64,000 nucleotides of DNA. Origin: Ectothiorhodospiraceae bacterium (lineage in GTDB: Bacteria > Pseudomonadota > Gammaproteobacteria > HK1). The stretch spans positions 437,481 to 501,480 of the forward strand of contig JACKNM010000004.1 of the NCBI GenBank assembly GCA_024234875.1. Reading direction: 5' to 3'. A program made the translations under genes and the position numbers. The notes beneath the pieces were generated by a model, which did not search any database, was not told the DNA's origin, and saw only the letters and a program-made list of their open reading frames with translations. This document shows, piece by piece, positions 34,455-43,220 of the stretch (position 1 is the stretch's first letter; each line of letters opens with the position of its first letter).

Positions 34455-35312
34455 ATGCCGAACACGACCATCGACCATCGCTCGAGCCAGGGAACCATCG
34501 CCGTGCTGGGCGGCACCGGAAAGACCGGGCGGCGAGTCGCCGCTCGCCTCGCCGCCCGGGGCGTCCCGACCCGGGTCGCGTCGCGACGCGGCACACCGGC
34601 CTTCCACTGGGGCGACCCGAGCACCTGGGACGCGGTGCTGGAGGGCGCGACGTCGGCCTACGTGAGCTACGCCCCGGACCTCGCCATTCCAGGAGCGGCG
34701 CAGACGATCGAGGCGCTGACCGAGCGCGCGGTCGCGCACGGCCTGCGTCGCCTGGTGCTGCTGTCCGGCCGCGGTGAGACCGAGGCGCAGCGGTGCGAGG
34801 CGATCGTCGCCCGCTCCGGCCTCGAGTGGACGGTGGTGCGGGCGAGCTGGTTCGCGCAGAACTTCTCCGAGGGCGAGTTCCTCGACATGGTGCGTGGCGG
34901 CGCGATCACCCTCCCCGCGGCCGACGTTCCGGAGCCCTTCGTCGACATCGAGGACCTCGCCGACGTGGTGGTCGCCGCACTGACCGGCCACGGGCACGGC
35001 GGCCAGATCTACGAGGTCACCGGCCCGCGCGCGCTCACCTTCTCCCAGGCGGCGCGCGAGCTCTCGCGCGCCAGTGGCCGACCGGTTCACTTCGTGCGCA
35101 TCCCGAAGGCCGACTTCGCCGCCGGCGTCGCGGCGGCCGGAACGCCGCCCGACGTCGCCTGGCTCCTCGAGTACCTGTTCGACACCGTGCTCGACGGGCG
35201 CAACGTGCACCCGGGCGACGGCGTGCAGCGCGCACTCGGGCGCGACCCGGTCGACTTCGGCGACTTCGCCCGCCGCGCGGCGGCGGAGGGCGTCTGGAGA
35301 GCGGCGGCATAG
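34455..35312 (+). CDS. NmrA-like NAD(P)-binding protein (atypical SDR, NAD(P)H azoreductase-like)
   Basis: 285 residues; ATG 34455 with GAGGAG upstream. Rossmann motif IAVLGGTGKTGRRVAARLAARG at residues 14-35 fits the GxxGxxG pattern of atypical SDRs. LVLLSGRGE and WTVVRASWFAQNFSEG follow, as in NmrA/QOR2-type proteins that lack the SDR catalytic Tyr-Lys pair. These act as redox-sensing or quinone/azo reductases. Under probable TetR control with the palindromes before it, so it is likely induced by a small molecule. Confidence 0.88.
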   Translation: MPNTTIDHRSSQGTIAVLGGTGKTGRRVAARLAARGVPTRVASRRGTPAFHWGDPSTWDAVLEGATSAYVSYAPDLAIPGAAQTIEALTERAVAHGLRRLVLLSGRGETEAQRCEAIVARSGLEWTVVRASWFAQNFSEGEFLDMVRGGAITLPAADVPEPFVDIEDLADVVVAALTGHGHGGQIYEVTGPRALTFSQAARELSRASGRPVHFVRIPKADFAAGVAAAGTPPDVAWLLEYLFDTVLDGRNVHPGDGVQRALGRDPVDFGDFARRAAAEGVWRAAA

Positions 35313-35377
35313 GGCGTTGGCGCGTCGGCCGACGATGCGGGCCATCCATTTCCGCGCGCAAGTGCGTATCGTGTGCA

Positions 35378-35397
35378 GGCCCGGAGCCATCCGGGCC
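35378..35397 (+). promoter_or_regulatory. Hairpin upstream of molybdopterin oxidoreductase gene
   Basis: GGCCCGGA (35378-35385) and TCCGGGCC (35390-35397) form a perfect 8-bp stem with a GCCA tetraloop, 22 nt before the GTG start at 35420 and 65 nt after the NmrA-like stop. It could end the upstream transcript or shape the 5' leader. No T-run. Confidence 0.4.
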
Positions 35398-35419
35398 GAG
35401 CGGAGACGGAGGGCGCGAC

Positions 35420-37780
35420 GTGAGCCACGGTGACGAATCGGCGCGACGGATTCCCGGCTGGTGCGCACTGTGCCGCTCGCGATGCGGCTGCATCTCGGTG
35501 GTCGAGGGCGATCGGCTGACCGCGGTGGAGCCCGACCCCTCCCACCCGACCGGCCAGGCCCTCTGCGCCAAGGGCCGCGCCGCCCCCGAGCTCGTCCATC
35601 ACCCCGAGCGTCTGCTCTACCCGATGGTGCGCACCAATCCCAAGGGTGCCGACGATCCGGGCTGGCGGCGCGTGTCCTGGGACGAGGCCCTGGACCGCGT
35701 CGCGGCCGAGATGCGGCGGCTGGCAGCCGAGAGCGGCCCGGAGAGCGTGGTGTTCGCGGTGACGACGCCGAGCGGGACCGGCATCTCCGACGCCGGGCCC
35801 TGGATCGACCGCCTGATGAACGCCTTCGGTAGCCCGTCGAACTGTTACGGCACCGAGATCTGCAACTGGCACAAGGACCACGCCACCGCCTACACCTTCG
35901 GCGCCGGCGTCGGCACTCCGGACCTCGACCACACCGGCTGCATCCTGCTCTGGGGTCACAACCCCGGCTCGACCTGGCTCGCGCAGGGCTCGCGGGTGGC
36001 GAAGGCGCGCGCCCGGGGCACCGCGCTGGTGGTGGTCGACCCGCGCCGCGCCGGACCGGCGGCGAAGGCCGACGTCTGGCTCGCGCCACGGCCGGGCACC
36101 GATGCCGCGGTGGCGCTCGGCCTGATCCGGTTGACGCTCGAGCACGGGTGGCAGGACGACGACTTCGTCCACGATTGGACCAACGCACCGGCCCTGGTAT
36201 GCGACGACACCGGCCGGCTGCTCGCCGGGCGCGATCTCGCGGCGCCGGTCGCGAGCGAGCGACCCGTCGCCTTCGATACCGCGAGCGGCGCGCTGGCCGG
36301 GCTCGATCCCGGACCCACACCGGGCCGGCGCTGGCAGCTCACCGGCGCGGTGGAGGTCGAGACGGTGCGCGGACCGGTCCGCTGCCGGCCGGTCCTCGAG
36401 CGCCTGCGCGAGGCGGTCGCGCCATGGACGCCGGCGCAAGTCCAGGCGGTGACCGGGGTGGAGCCGGCGGCGCTGACCGAGGCGGCCCGCCTGCTGGCGA
36501 CCGCGCGACCGGTCAGCTACTACGCCTGGTCCGGCGTCGCCCAGCACACCAATGCCACCCAGATCGACCGCGCCATCACCGTGCTCTACGCGCTCACCGG
36601 GTCGCTCGGGCGGCGCGGCGGCAACGTCCACTTCAACGCGGTACCGACCACCGACATGCGCGGTCGCGAGCTCCTGCCCGAATCGCAGCGTGCCCGGACC
36701 CTCGGCCTCGCCGAGCGCCCGCTCGGCCCGCCGCGCGACGGCTGGGTGACGGCCGAGGATCTCTACCGCGCGGTCCTCGAGCGCGACCCCTATCCGGTGC
36801 GCGGGCTGGTGGCGTTCGGCGCCGACGTGCTGGTCGGACGAGCCGGCGCGCCGCGCGGCGCGCGAGCGCTGGCCGCGCTCGACTTCTACGTGCACCTCGA
36901 TCTGTTCGAGAACCCCGCCGCGCGCCACGCCGACGTGTTGCTCCCGGTCAGCTCGCCGTGGGAGCGCGAGGCGTTGCGCGTCGGCTTCGAGATCGACCAG
37001 GCGGCCAACGCGCGCGTGCAGCTCCGACCGGCGGCGGTGCCCGCGCGCGGGGAGTCGCGCTCCGACGTCGAGATCGCGTTCGATCTGGCCTGCCGACTCG
37101 GGCTCGGCAACCAGTTCTTCCAGGGTGACGTCGACGCCGGGATGCAGGCGCTACTCGGCCCGTCGGGGCTCACGGTGGGCCAGCTACGCGCACGGCCCGA
37201 GGGGTTGGCGCTGAACCTGCCCCCGCCGTGGGACGCCCACGTGACGCGTGGCGGGTTCCCGACCCCGAGCGGACGGGTCGAGCTCTGGTCCGACGTCTTC
37301 GCCGCCCACGGCCAGCCACCGCTGCCGGTGCACGTCGAGCCCCCGGTCGGCCCGGTGAGCCGCCCCGACCTGGCGGCGCGCTTCCCGCTGGTGCTGACCT
37401 CGGTGAAATCACACCTCTACTGCCACGGGCAGCACCGCAATCTACCGAGCCTGCGCCGGCGCGCACCGGACCCACCGCTCGAGATCCACCCGCGGACGGC
37501 GCAGGCGCGGGGCATCGCCGACGGCGACTGGGTCCGGGTCGAGACCCCGAGCGGGACGCTGCGCGCCCGCGCCCGCCTGCGCGACACCCTCGCCCCGGGC
37601 GTGGTCGCCGCCCAGCATGGCTGGTGGCAGGCGTGCACCGCCCTCGACGCTCCGGCCTACCCGGTCCACGGCGACGGCACCGCCAACGTCAACGCGGTGA
37701 TCGACGCCGCGTTCACCGATCCGGTGAGCGGCGCGACACCGAATCGCTCCTACCTCTGCGAGGTCAGGCGCGAGGCGTGA
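35420..37780 (+). CDS. Molybdopterin-dependent oxidoreductase, DMSO-reductase superfamily
   Basis: 786 residues from GTG 35420 (GGAG upstream). The N-terminal 4Fe-4S site is CALCRSRC with a later Cys in GQALCAKG. The domain with WDEALDRVAAEM follows. NCYGTEICNWHKDH supplies the likely Mo/W-ligand Cys, and ILLWGHNPGSTWLAQ binds the pterin. The C-terminal pterin domain has LTSVKSHLYCHGQHRN and RVETPSGTLRARARL. No Tat signal, so it is cytoplasmic, and no electron-transfer or membrane subunit is adjacent. The subfamily (thiosulfate/polysulfide reductase-like, acetylene-hydratase-like or a dehydrogenase) cannot be settled. Confidence 0.9.
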   Translation: MSHGDESARRIPGWCALCRSRCGCISVVEGDRLTAVEPDPSHPTGQALCAKGRAAPELVHHPERLLYPMVRTNPKGADDPGWRRVSWDEALDRVAAEMRRLAAESGPESVVFAVTTPSGTGISDAGPWIDRLMNAFGSPSNCYGTEICNWHKDHATAYTFGAGVGTPDLDHTGCILLWGHNPGSTWLAQGSRVAKARARGTALVVVDPRRAGPAAKADVWLAPRPGTDAAVALGLIRLTLEHGWQDDDFVHDWTNAPALVCDDTGRLLAGRDLAAPVASERPVAFDTASGALAGLDPGPTPGRRWQLTGAVEVETVRGPVRCRPVLERLREAVAPWTPAQVQAVTGVEPAALTEAARLLATARPVSYYAWSGVAQHTNATQIDRAITVLYALTGSLGRRGGNVHFNAVPTTDMRGRELLPESQRARTLGLAERPLGPPRDGWVTAEDLYRAVLERDPYPVRGLVAFGADVLVGRAGAPRGARALAALDFYVHLDLFENPAARHADVLLPVSSPWEREALRVGFEIDQAANARVQLRPAAVPARGESRSDVEIAFDLACRLGLGNQFFQGDVDAGMQALLGPSGLTVGQLRARPEGLALNLPPPWDAHVTRGGFPTPSGRVELWSDVFAAHGQPPLPVHVEPPVGPVSRPDLAARFPLVLTSVKSHLYCHGQHRNLPSLRRRAPDPPLEIHPRTAQARGIADGDWVRVETPSGTLRARARLRDTLAPGVVAAQHGWWQACTALDAPAYPVHGDGTANVNAVIDAAFTDPVSGATPNRSYLCEVRREA

Positions 37781-37826
37781 CCGCAGTGCGAGGCCCCCGG
37801 GGACAGGCACGCCTCGCCACCGACGC

Positions 37827-39071
37827 TCAGGCCACCGCGAACGCCGCCGAGTAACGCCGGCGTCGGCGTGACAGGGCGTGGACGATGATCAGGTTGGCGA
37901 CGTTGAACGCGAACCCGGTCATGAACGCGGTCGAGTAGCTGCCGGTGACGTCGAACACGCGCGCCCCGAGCCAGCCGCCGAGCGCCATGCCGATGGTGCC
38001 GAAGAGCAGCACCACCCCCATGCGCTGGCCGATGCCGGTGGCCGGGAAGAGGTCGCGCACGATGAGCACGTAGGCCGGGACCACGCCGCCGTAGCCGAGC
38101 CCGAACACCGCCGCGACCAGAAACAGGCCGGCCGCGCTGTCGACCTGTGAGAAGAGGAAGAGCCCGAGCGCCTGGCCGGCCGAGCTGTAGAGCAGGGTGC
38201 GATAGCCGCCGATGCGGTCGGAGACGAAGCCCCAGGCGAGCCGCCCGAGCACCGCGCAACCGAGCGCGACCGAGAGCATCTGCGCCGCGAGCGCCGGCGC
38301 GTGCCCGAGATCGGTGGCGTTGGCGACGGTATGCACCAGCGGCATCGACATCGCGATGCAGCAGCACACGATGGCGGTGCACACCACCGCGAGCACCGCC
38401 GCCCCCGGCAGGTCGAGCACGCGCGCCGGCGGTGGCGCGGCCTCACCTCGCACGCGAGCCGGCGCGGGCACGAATCCGCCCGGCGGCGGCCGGCGCAGCA
38501 CCAGCAGGAGTGGGACGGTGGCCGCCAACAGGAACACCGCGAAGCCGATGTAGGCGACGCGCCAGCCCGCGACCTCCCCCACCCACCTGAACACCGGCGT
38601 CCAGATCGCCCCCGCCACCCCCTGGCCACAGGCGACGATGCCGACCGCGATCCCGCGCCGGCGGTCGAACCAGCGCGTGGTGTTGGCGACCAGCGGCCCG
38701 TAGAGCGCAGCATTGCCGACGAGGCCGACCAGCACCGCGTGCGTCAACAGGAACACCACGATGCTCGAGGTGGTGCTGATCACCCAGCAGCCCACCGCGA
38801 CCATCGTCATCCCGGTGGCCACGGGCACGAACATGCCGACACGATCGGTCCATCGACCCATGGCGATGCCACCGATGCCGGTGCCGAGCATCGCGAGTGA
38901 GTAGCCGAGCGCCACCCAGGCGCGCGGCCAGTCGAACTCGTCGGCGATCGGCTTCAGGGCGACGATGGTGGCGTAGAGGGCCGCGTTGCCGATCGCGACC
39001 AGGGAGAACGACGCGGCGACCACCGCCCAGCCATAGGGCGTCTCGATACTCGCGTTTCGCGGCTGCGTCAT
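37827..39071 (-). CDS. Major facilitator superfamily transporter
   Basis: 414 residues with about 12 hydrophobic helices. The loop between helices 2 and 3 reads GRWTDRVGMF, matching the MFS G-x3-D-R pattern, and its half-repeat GFVSDRIGGYRTLLY lies in the second half. The OxlT/monocarboxylate-like arrangement (PYGWAVVAASFSLVAIGNA at the N-terminus) suggests an organic-acid antiporter or monocarboxylate carrier. Convergent with the molybdopterin enzyme gene, divergent from the LLM gene across 206 nt. Confidence 0.9.
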   Translation of the reverse strand: MTQPRNASIETPYGWAVVAASFSLVAIGNAALYATIVALKPIADEFDWPRAWVALGYSLAMLGTGIGGIAMGRWTDRVGMFVPVATGMTMVAVGCWVISTTSSIVVFLLTHAVLVGLVGNAALYGPLVANTTRWFDRRRGIAVGIVACGQGVAGAIWTPVFRWVGEVAGWRVAYIGFAVFLLAATVPLLLVLRRPPPGGFVPAPARVRGEAAPPPARVLDLPGAAVLAVVCTAIVCCCIAMSMPLVHTVANATDLGHAPALAAQMLSVALGCAVLGRLAWGFVSDRIGGYRTLLYSSAGQALGLFLFSQVDSAAGLFLVAAVFGLGYGGVVPAYVLIVRDLFPATGIGQRMGVVLLFGTIGMALGGWLGARVFDVTGSYSTAFMTGFAFNVANLIIVHALSRRRRRYSAAFAVA

Positions 39072-39277
39072 TCGGCGGTGTTCCGGGCGGGGCGCGCCAT
39101 CCTATCAGCGAAGGCGCCGCCGGGACGGGCTCGCGCGCCGAGCACGAGGACGGGCACCGCCTGCCGGCCGAGCCAGTCCCCGGGGTCGAGGCGGGGCCGG
39201 TCTCCAGGTCATCGCCCCACGACCCTCGCGCCCTCTGCTATCTTGCCGCGTCAACCCTCATCGCCCAGGAGCACCGC

Positions 39278-40219
39278 GTGAGCACGGCCCTCGACAGCCG
39301 CCGCCGCCCACTCAAGGTCGGCGTCCAGCTCCCGGAGGCAGAGCGCGAGGTCCGTTGGCGCGAGCTGGCCGACATGGCGCGCGTGGCCGAGGCGATCGGC
39401 ATCGACGGGCTCTGGCTCGGCGACCACCTGCTCTACCGCGCACCCCACCTCGGCACCCGCGGGCCATGGGAGGCGTGGTCGACCCTCGCCGCACTGGCCG
39501 CGATCACCGAGCGCGTCACCCTCGGCCCACTGGTCGCGGCGACTGCGTTCCACAGCCCGGCGATGCTCGCCAAGAAGGCGGCGACGGTGGACGAGGTGAG
39601 CGACGGCCGTCTCGTCCTCGGCCTCGGCGCCGGCTGGAACGCGGTCGAGTTCGCCGCTTTCGGGTTCCCCTTCGACCACCGCGTGAGCCGCTTCGAGGAA
39701 GCGTTCACCATCGTGCGCACCCTGCTCGCCGAGGGCGCCGTGGATTTCGAGGGTCGCTTCCACAGCGCGCGGGAATGCGAGCTCCTGCCCCGTGGGCCAC
39801 GTCCCGGCGGGATTCCGCTGATGGTGGGATCGCGCGGGCCGCGGATGCTGGGCATCACGCTGCCCCACGTCAGCGCCTGGAACGCCTGGTACACCTGGTT
39901 CGGCAATTGCGCCGAGGGCTATCCGAGCCTGCGCGACGACATCGACGCCGCCTGCCGGAGCGCCGGGCGCGAGCCGTCCGCGGTGGCGCGCACGGTGGCG
40001 CTGCTGGTCCGCTTCCCCGAGAGCGAGGCGCGCGATCACGTCAACCCGACCGGTGTCGAGGTGCCTCCCCTACCCTCCGATCCCGACACCCTGGCCGAGG
40101 CGCTCCGCGCCTTCGCGCGACTCGGCGTGTCGGAGGTGCAGCTCGTGCTGGAGCCGATCACGGTGTCCGCGATCGCGCGGCTCGCGCCGGTGCTCGAGCG
40201 GCTCGACGCCTCGCCCTGA
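39278..40219 (+). CDS. LLM-class flavin-dependent oxidoreductase
   Basis: 313 residues, GTG start with AGGAG 6 nt upstream. Luciferase-like barrel: MARVAEAIGIDGLWLGDHLLYR, VTLGPLVAATAFHSPAMLAKKA, GRLVLGLGAGWNAVEFAAFGFPFDHR in two pieces (flavin loop GAGWNAVE) and GIPLMVGSRGPRML. Fourth LLM paralogue of the window. It lies 33 nt before the FAD/GcvT fusion gene, so the two are probably one transcript; a monooxygenase beside an N-methyl/amine-oxidising enzyme suggests degradation of a methylated amine (inference). Confidence 0.87.
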   Translation: MSTALDSRRRPLKVGVQLPEAEREVRWRELADMARVAEAIGIDGLWLGDHLLYRAPHLGTRGPWEAWSTLAALAAITERVTLGPLVAATAFHSPAMLAKKAATVDEVSDGRLVLGLGAGWNAVEFAAFGFPFDHRVSRFEEAFTIVRTLLAEGAVDFEGRFHSARECELLPRGPRPGGIPLMVGSRGPRMLGITLPHVSAWNAWYTWFGNCAEGYPSLRDDIDAACRSAGREPSAVARTVALLVRFPESEARDHVNPTGVEVPPLPSDPDTLAEALRAFARLGVSEVQLVLEPITVSAIARLAPVLERLDASP

Positions 40220-40252
40220 AGCCCAACCCGTCGTCCTCGGAGAGTCGCGGAG

Positions 40253-42712
40253 ATGTCGATCACCGTTCCGGAGCGCGCCAGCGCCGTCGTCATCGGCGGC
40301 GGGGTCATCGGCGCCAGTGTCGCCTATCACCTTGCCCGCGAGGGTTGGACCGACGTGGTGCTGCTCGAGCGAAAGCAGTTCGCGTGCGGCACCTCGTGGC
40401 ATGCGGCCGGCCTCGTCGGGACCATGCGCGCCAACGAGAGCCACGCACGGCTTTGTCAGTACTCGATGAGCCTGCTGGGCGAGCTCGAGCGGGAGACCGG
40501 CCAGTCGACCGGGTTCCGTCAGGTCGGCAGCCTCACCATCGCCCACAGCGAGGCACGCTTCGAGGAGTTGAAGCGCGTCGCGTCGATGAACAACGCCTTC
40601 GGCGTGACCCGGGTCGACATGGTCACGGTGGAGGAGATCCGGAGCCTGCACCCGCTGGTCGACACCGCCGGGCTGCTCGGCGGGAGCTGGGTCGCCCACG
40701 ACGGCATGGCGAGCCCGGTCGACGTGGTGAGCGCGTACATCAAGGGCGCGCGCGGGCGGGGCGTTCGCTGCATCGAGGGCGTCACCGTCACCGGGATCGA
40801 CCAGGCGAACGGTCGGGTGACCGGGGTGACCACCGACCACGGGGCGATCCGCGCCGACTTCGTCGTCAACTGCGCCGGGCTGTGGGCGCGCGATCTGGGA
40901 CGGCTCGCGGGGGTGAACGTGCCGCTGCTCGCCTGCGAGCACTACTACGCCCACACCGAGAAGCTGCCCGACCTGCCGCCGAATCTGCCGGTACTCCGCG
41001 ACCACGACCGGTGCGCCTACTACCGCGAGGACGCCGGCAGCCTGCTGGTGGGCGCGTTCGAGAAGCGCGCCCGCGCGCTGTCGATGGCGCAGATCCCGGC
41101 CGACTTCTGCTTCGACGAGCTCCCCGGGCACTTCGAGGAGCAGCTCATGCCGGTGCTCGAGGACGCGATGGCGCGGGTGCCGATGCTGGCCGAGGTCGGC
41201 TGGCGCAGCTTCTTCTGCGGGCCGGAGAGCTTCACCCCGGACGACCAGTTCCACCTCGGCGAGGCCCCGGAGCTCGGCGGATTCTTCGTCGCCGCGGGAC
41301 TGAACTCGGTCGGCATCCAGTCGGCCGGCGGCATCGGCAAGGCGCTCGCCGAATGGATGGATCGCGGCCACCCGCCGATGGATCTCTGGTCCAACGACCC
41401 GCGTCGGATGTTCTCCTTCCACGGCACGCAGCGATTCCTCGAGGCGCGGGTGACAGAGAGCCTCGGGCTGCTCTACGAGAACCACTACCCCTACCGGCAG
41501 TACGCGACGGCGCGCGACGTGCGGCACTCGCCGCTGCACGAGCGCCTCGCCGCACGCGGCGCCTGCTTCGGTGAGTCGGCGGGCTGGGAACGCCCCAACT
41601 GGTACGCGCCGCCCGGGGTCGAGCCGCGCTACGCCTACTCGTTCGGCAAGCAGAACTGGTTCGAGCACTCGGCGCGCGAGCACCGGGCGGCACGCGAGGG
41701 GGTGGCGCTGTTCGACCAGTCGAGCTTCTCCAAGTACCTGGTGCAGGGTCGCGACGCGTGCGCGGTGCTGCAGCGGATATCGAGCGCCGACGTCGACGTT
41801 GCGCCCGGGCGCATCGTCTACACCCACTGGCTCAACCCACGGGGCGGCATCGAGGCCGATCTCACCGTCACCCGGCTGCGCGAGGACCAGTACCTGGTGG
41901 TGAGCGGCACCGCGGTGACCGGGCGCGACCTCGACTGGCTGGCGCGCAACACCCCGCACGACGCACGCTGCGTCACCGTCGACGTCACCGCCGGCTGGGC
42001 GGTGCTCGGCGTGATGGGCCCGCGCTCGCGGGCGTTGCTCGAGACGGTCACCGGCGCGGATCTGTCGAGCGCCGCGTTCCCGTTCGGTACCTGGCAACCG
42101 GTCGAGGTCGGCTGCGCCCCGGCGCGCGCGCTGCGGGTCTCCTACGTCGGCGAGCTCGGCTGGGAGATCCACGTCCCGACCGACATGGCGCGCCACGCCT
42201 TCGACGTCATCGCCGACGCGGGCGCCGAGCACGACCTCACCCTGGCCGGGATGCATGCGCTCGATTCGTGTCGCATCGAGAAGAAGTTCGTCCACTTCGG
42301 CCACGACATCGGCGACGAGGACACCCCGCTCGAGGCGGGCATGGGCTTCGTGTGCGCGCTCGACAAGGGCGTCGCGTTCATCGGCGCGGAGGCGATCGCG
42401 CGCCAACGCGAGAGCGAGCACCCACTGCGCAAGCGCCTGGTGCAGTTCCTGTTGTCCGACCCCGAGGCGATGCTCTGGCACCACGAGCCGATCTGGCGCG
42501 ACGGGTCGCTGGTCGGCTTCCTCACCTCCGGCGCCTACGGCCACACGCTCGGTGGCTCGGTCGGGCTGGGTTACGTGAAGCACGTCGACGGGGTGAGCGC
42601 GGAGTGGATTGCCGGCGGGCACTTCGAGGTCGAGGTGGCGGGGCGTCGGATCCCGGCCCGAGCGAGCCTGCGCGCGATGTACGATCCGCGCGGCGAGAAG
42701 GCGCGCGGGTGA
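40253..42712 (+). CDS. FAD-dependent oxidase/aminomethyltransferase fusion (dimethylglycine/sarcosine dehydrogenase type)
   Basis: 819 residues. N-terminal DAO-type FAD domain: AVVIGGGVIGASVAYHLAREG at residues 10-30, LLERKQFACGTSWHAAGLVG (the SWHAAG His region where FAD attaches in relatives), and FFVAAGLNSVGIQSAGGIG. C-terminal GcvT domain from about residue 425: YEN and GWERPNWY blocks, VALFDQSSFSKYLVQG, and GELGWEIHVP. The enzyme demethylates an N-methyl amine, passing formaldehyde to tetrahydrofolate. Exact substrate (dimethylglycine, sarcosine or other) is undetermined. The next gene starts 5 nt after its stop. Confidence 0.9.
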   Translation: MSITVPERASAVVIGGGVIGASVAYHLAREGWTDVVLLERKQFACGTSWHAAGLVGTMRANESHARLCQYSMSLLGELERETGQSTGFRQVGSLTIAHSEARFEELKRVASMNNAFGVTRVDMVTVEEIRSLHPLVDTAGLLGGSWVAHDGMASPVDVVSAYIKGARGRGVRCIEGVTVTGIDQANGRVTGVTTDHGAIRADFVVNCAGLWARDLGRLAGVNVPLLACEHYYAHTEKLPDLPPNLPVLRDHDRCAYYREDAGSLLVGAFEKRARALSMAQIPADFCFDELPGHFEEQLMPVLEDAMARVPMLAEVGWRSFFCGPESFTPDDQFHLGEAPELGGFFVAAGLNSVGIQSAGGIGKALAEWMDRGHPPMDLWSNDPRRMFSFHGTQRFLEARVTESLGLLYENHYPYRQYATARDVRHSPLHERLAARGACFGESAGWERPNWYAPPGVEPRYAYSFGKQNWFEHSAREHRAAREGVALFDQSSFSKYLVQGRDACAVLQRISSADVDVAPGRIVYTHWLNPRGGIEADLTVTRLREDQYLVVSGTAVTGRDLDWLARNTPHDARCVTVDVTAGWAVLGVMGPRSRALLETVTGADLSSAAFPFGTWQPVEVGCAPARALRVSYVGELGWEIHVPTDMARHAFDVIADAGAEHDLTLAGMHALDSCRIEKKFVHFGHDIGDEDTPLEAGMGFVCALDKGVAFIGAEAIARQRESEHPLRKRLVQFLLSDPEAMLWHHEPIWRDGSLVGFLTSGAYGHTLGGSVGLGYVKHVDGVSAEWIAGGHFEVEVAGRRIPARASLRAMYDPRGEKARG

Positions 42713-42716
42713 GCGG

Positions 42717-43172
42717 GTGAGCGACCGAAAGATCACCGAGAGTGACGGCATCGTCTGCTGGAAGTGCGGTGCATCGCTCGCCGGCGTGCTGCTGCCGATC
42801 GGCCGGCGCGAGACCTGCGCGTCGTGCACGGCGGATCTCCACGTCTGCCGCCAGTGCGAGTACCACGATCCGTCGGTCGCCCGCGCCTGTCGTGAGCCGG
42901 TGGCCGACGAGGTGACGCGCAAGGAGCACGCGAACTTCTGCGGCTACTTCGCGCCGGGGCGCGACCGTCACCATGCGGGTGACACGACCGCGAGCGAGCA
43001 GGCGCGGCGTGCCCTCGACGCTCTGTTCGGCGCCGGCGAGACGCCGCCAGGGACCGTCGATCCGCTGGCCGAGGCCCGGGCCGCGTTCGAGGCCCGGCGC
43101 GACGGCGAGGGCGATGCCGCCAGGCGCGAGCTCGAGCGCCTGTTCGGGCTCGGCGAGGACGAGAAGAAGTAG
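42717..43172 (+). CDS. Small Cys-rich (zinc-ribbon-like) conserved protein
   Basis: 151 residues from GTG 42717, 5 nt after the upstream stop. The N-terminal half holds Cys pairs CWKCG, CASC, CRQC and single Cys in RACRE and NFCGYF, enough for one or two zinc sites. The C-terminal half is charged and helical (ALDALFGAG and a repeated RRELERLFGLGE-like segment). Similar small proteins exist in databases without assigned function. Tight coupling to the GcvT fusion gene suggests an accessory or assembly role, which is inference. Confidence 0.7.
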   Translation: MSDRKITESDGIVCWKCGASLAGVLLPIGRRETCASCTADLHVCRQCEYHDPSVARACREPVADEVTRKEHANFCGYFAPGRDRHHAGDTTASEQARRALDALFGAGETPPGTVDPLAEARAAFEARRDGEGDAARRELERLFGLGEDEKK

Positions 43173-43220
43173 CCGACCGGTGCGCGCGACCCGGCGCGTC
43201 GGCCGACGGAGACCGTCGAC

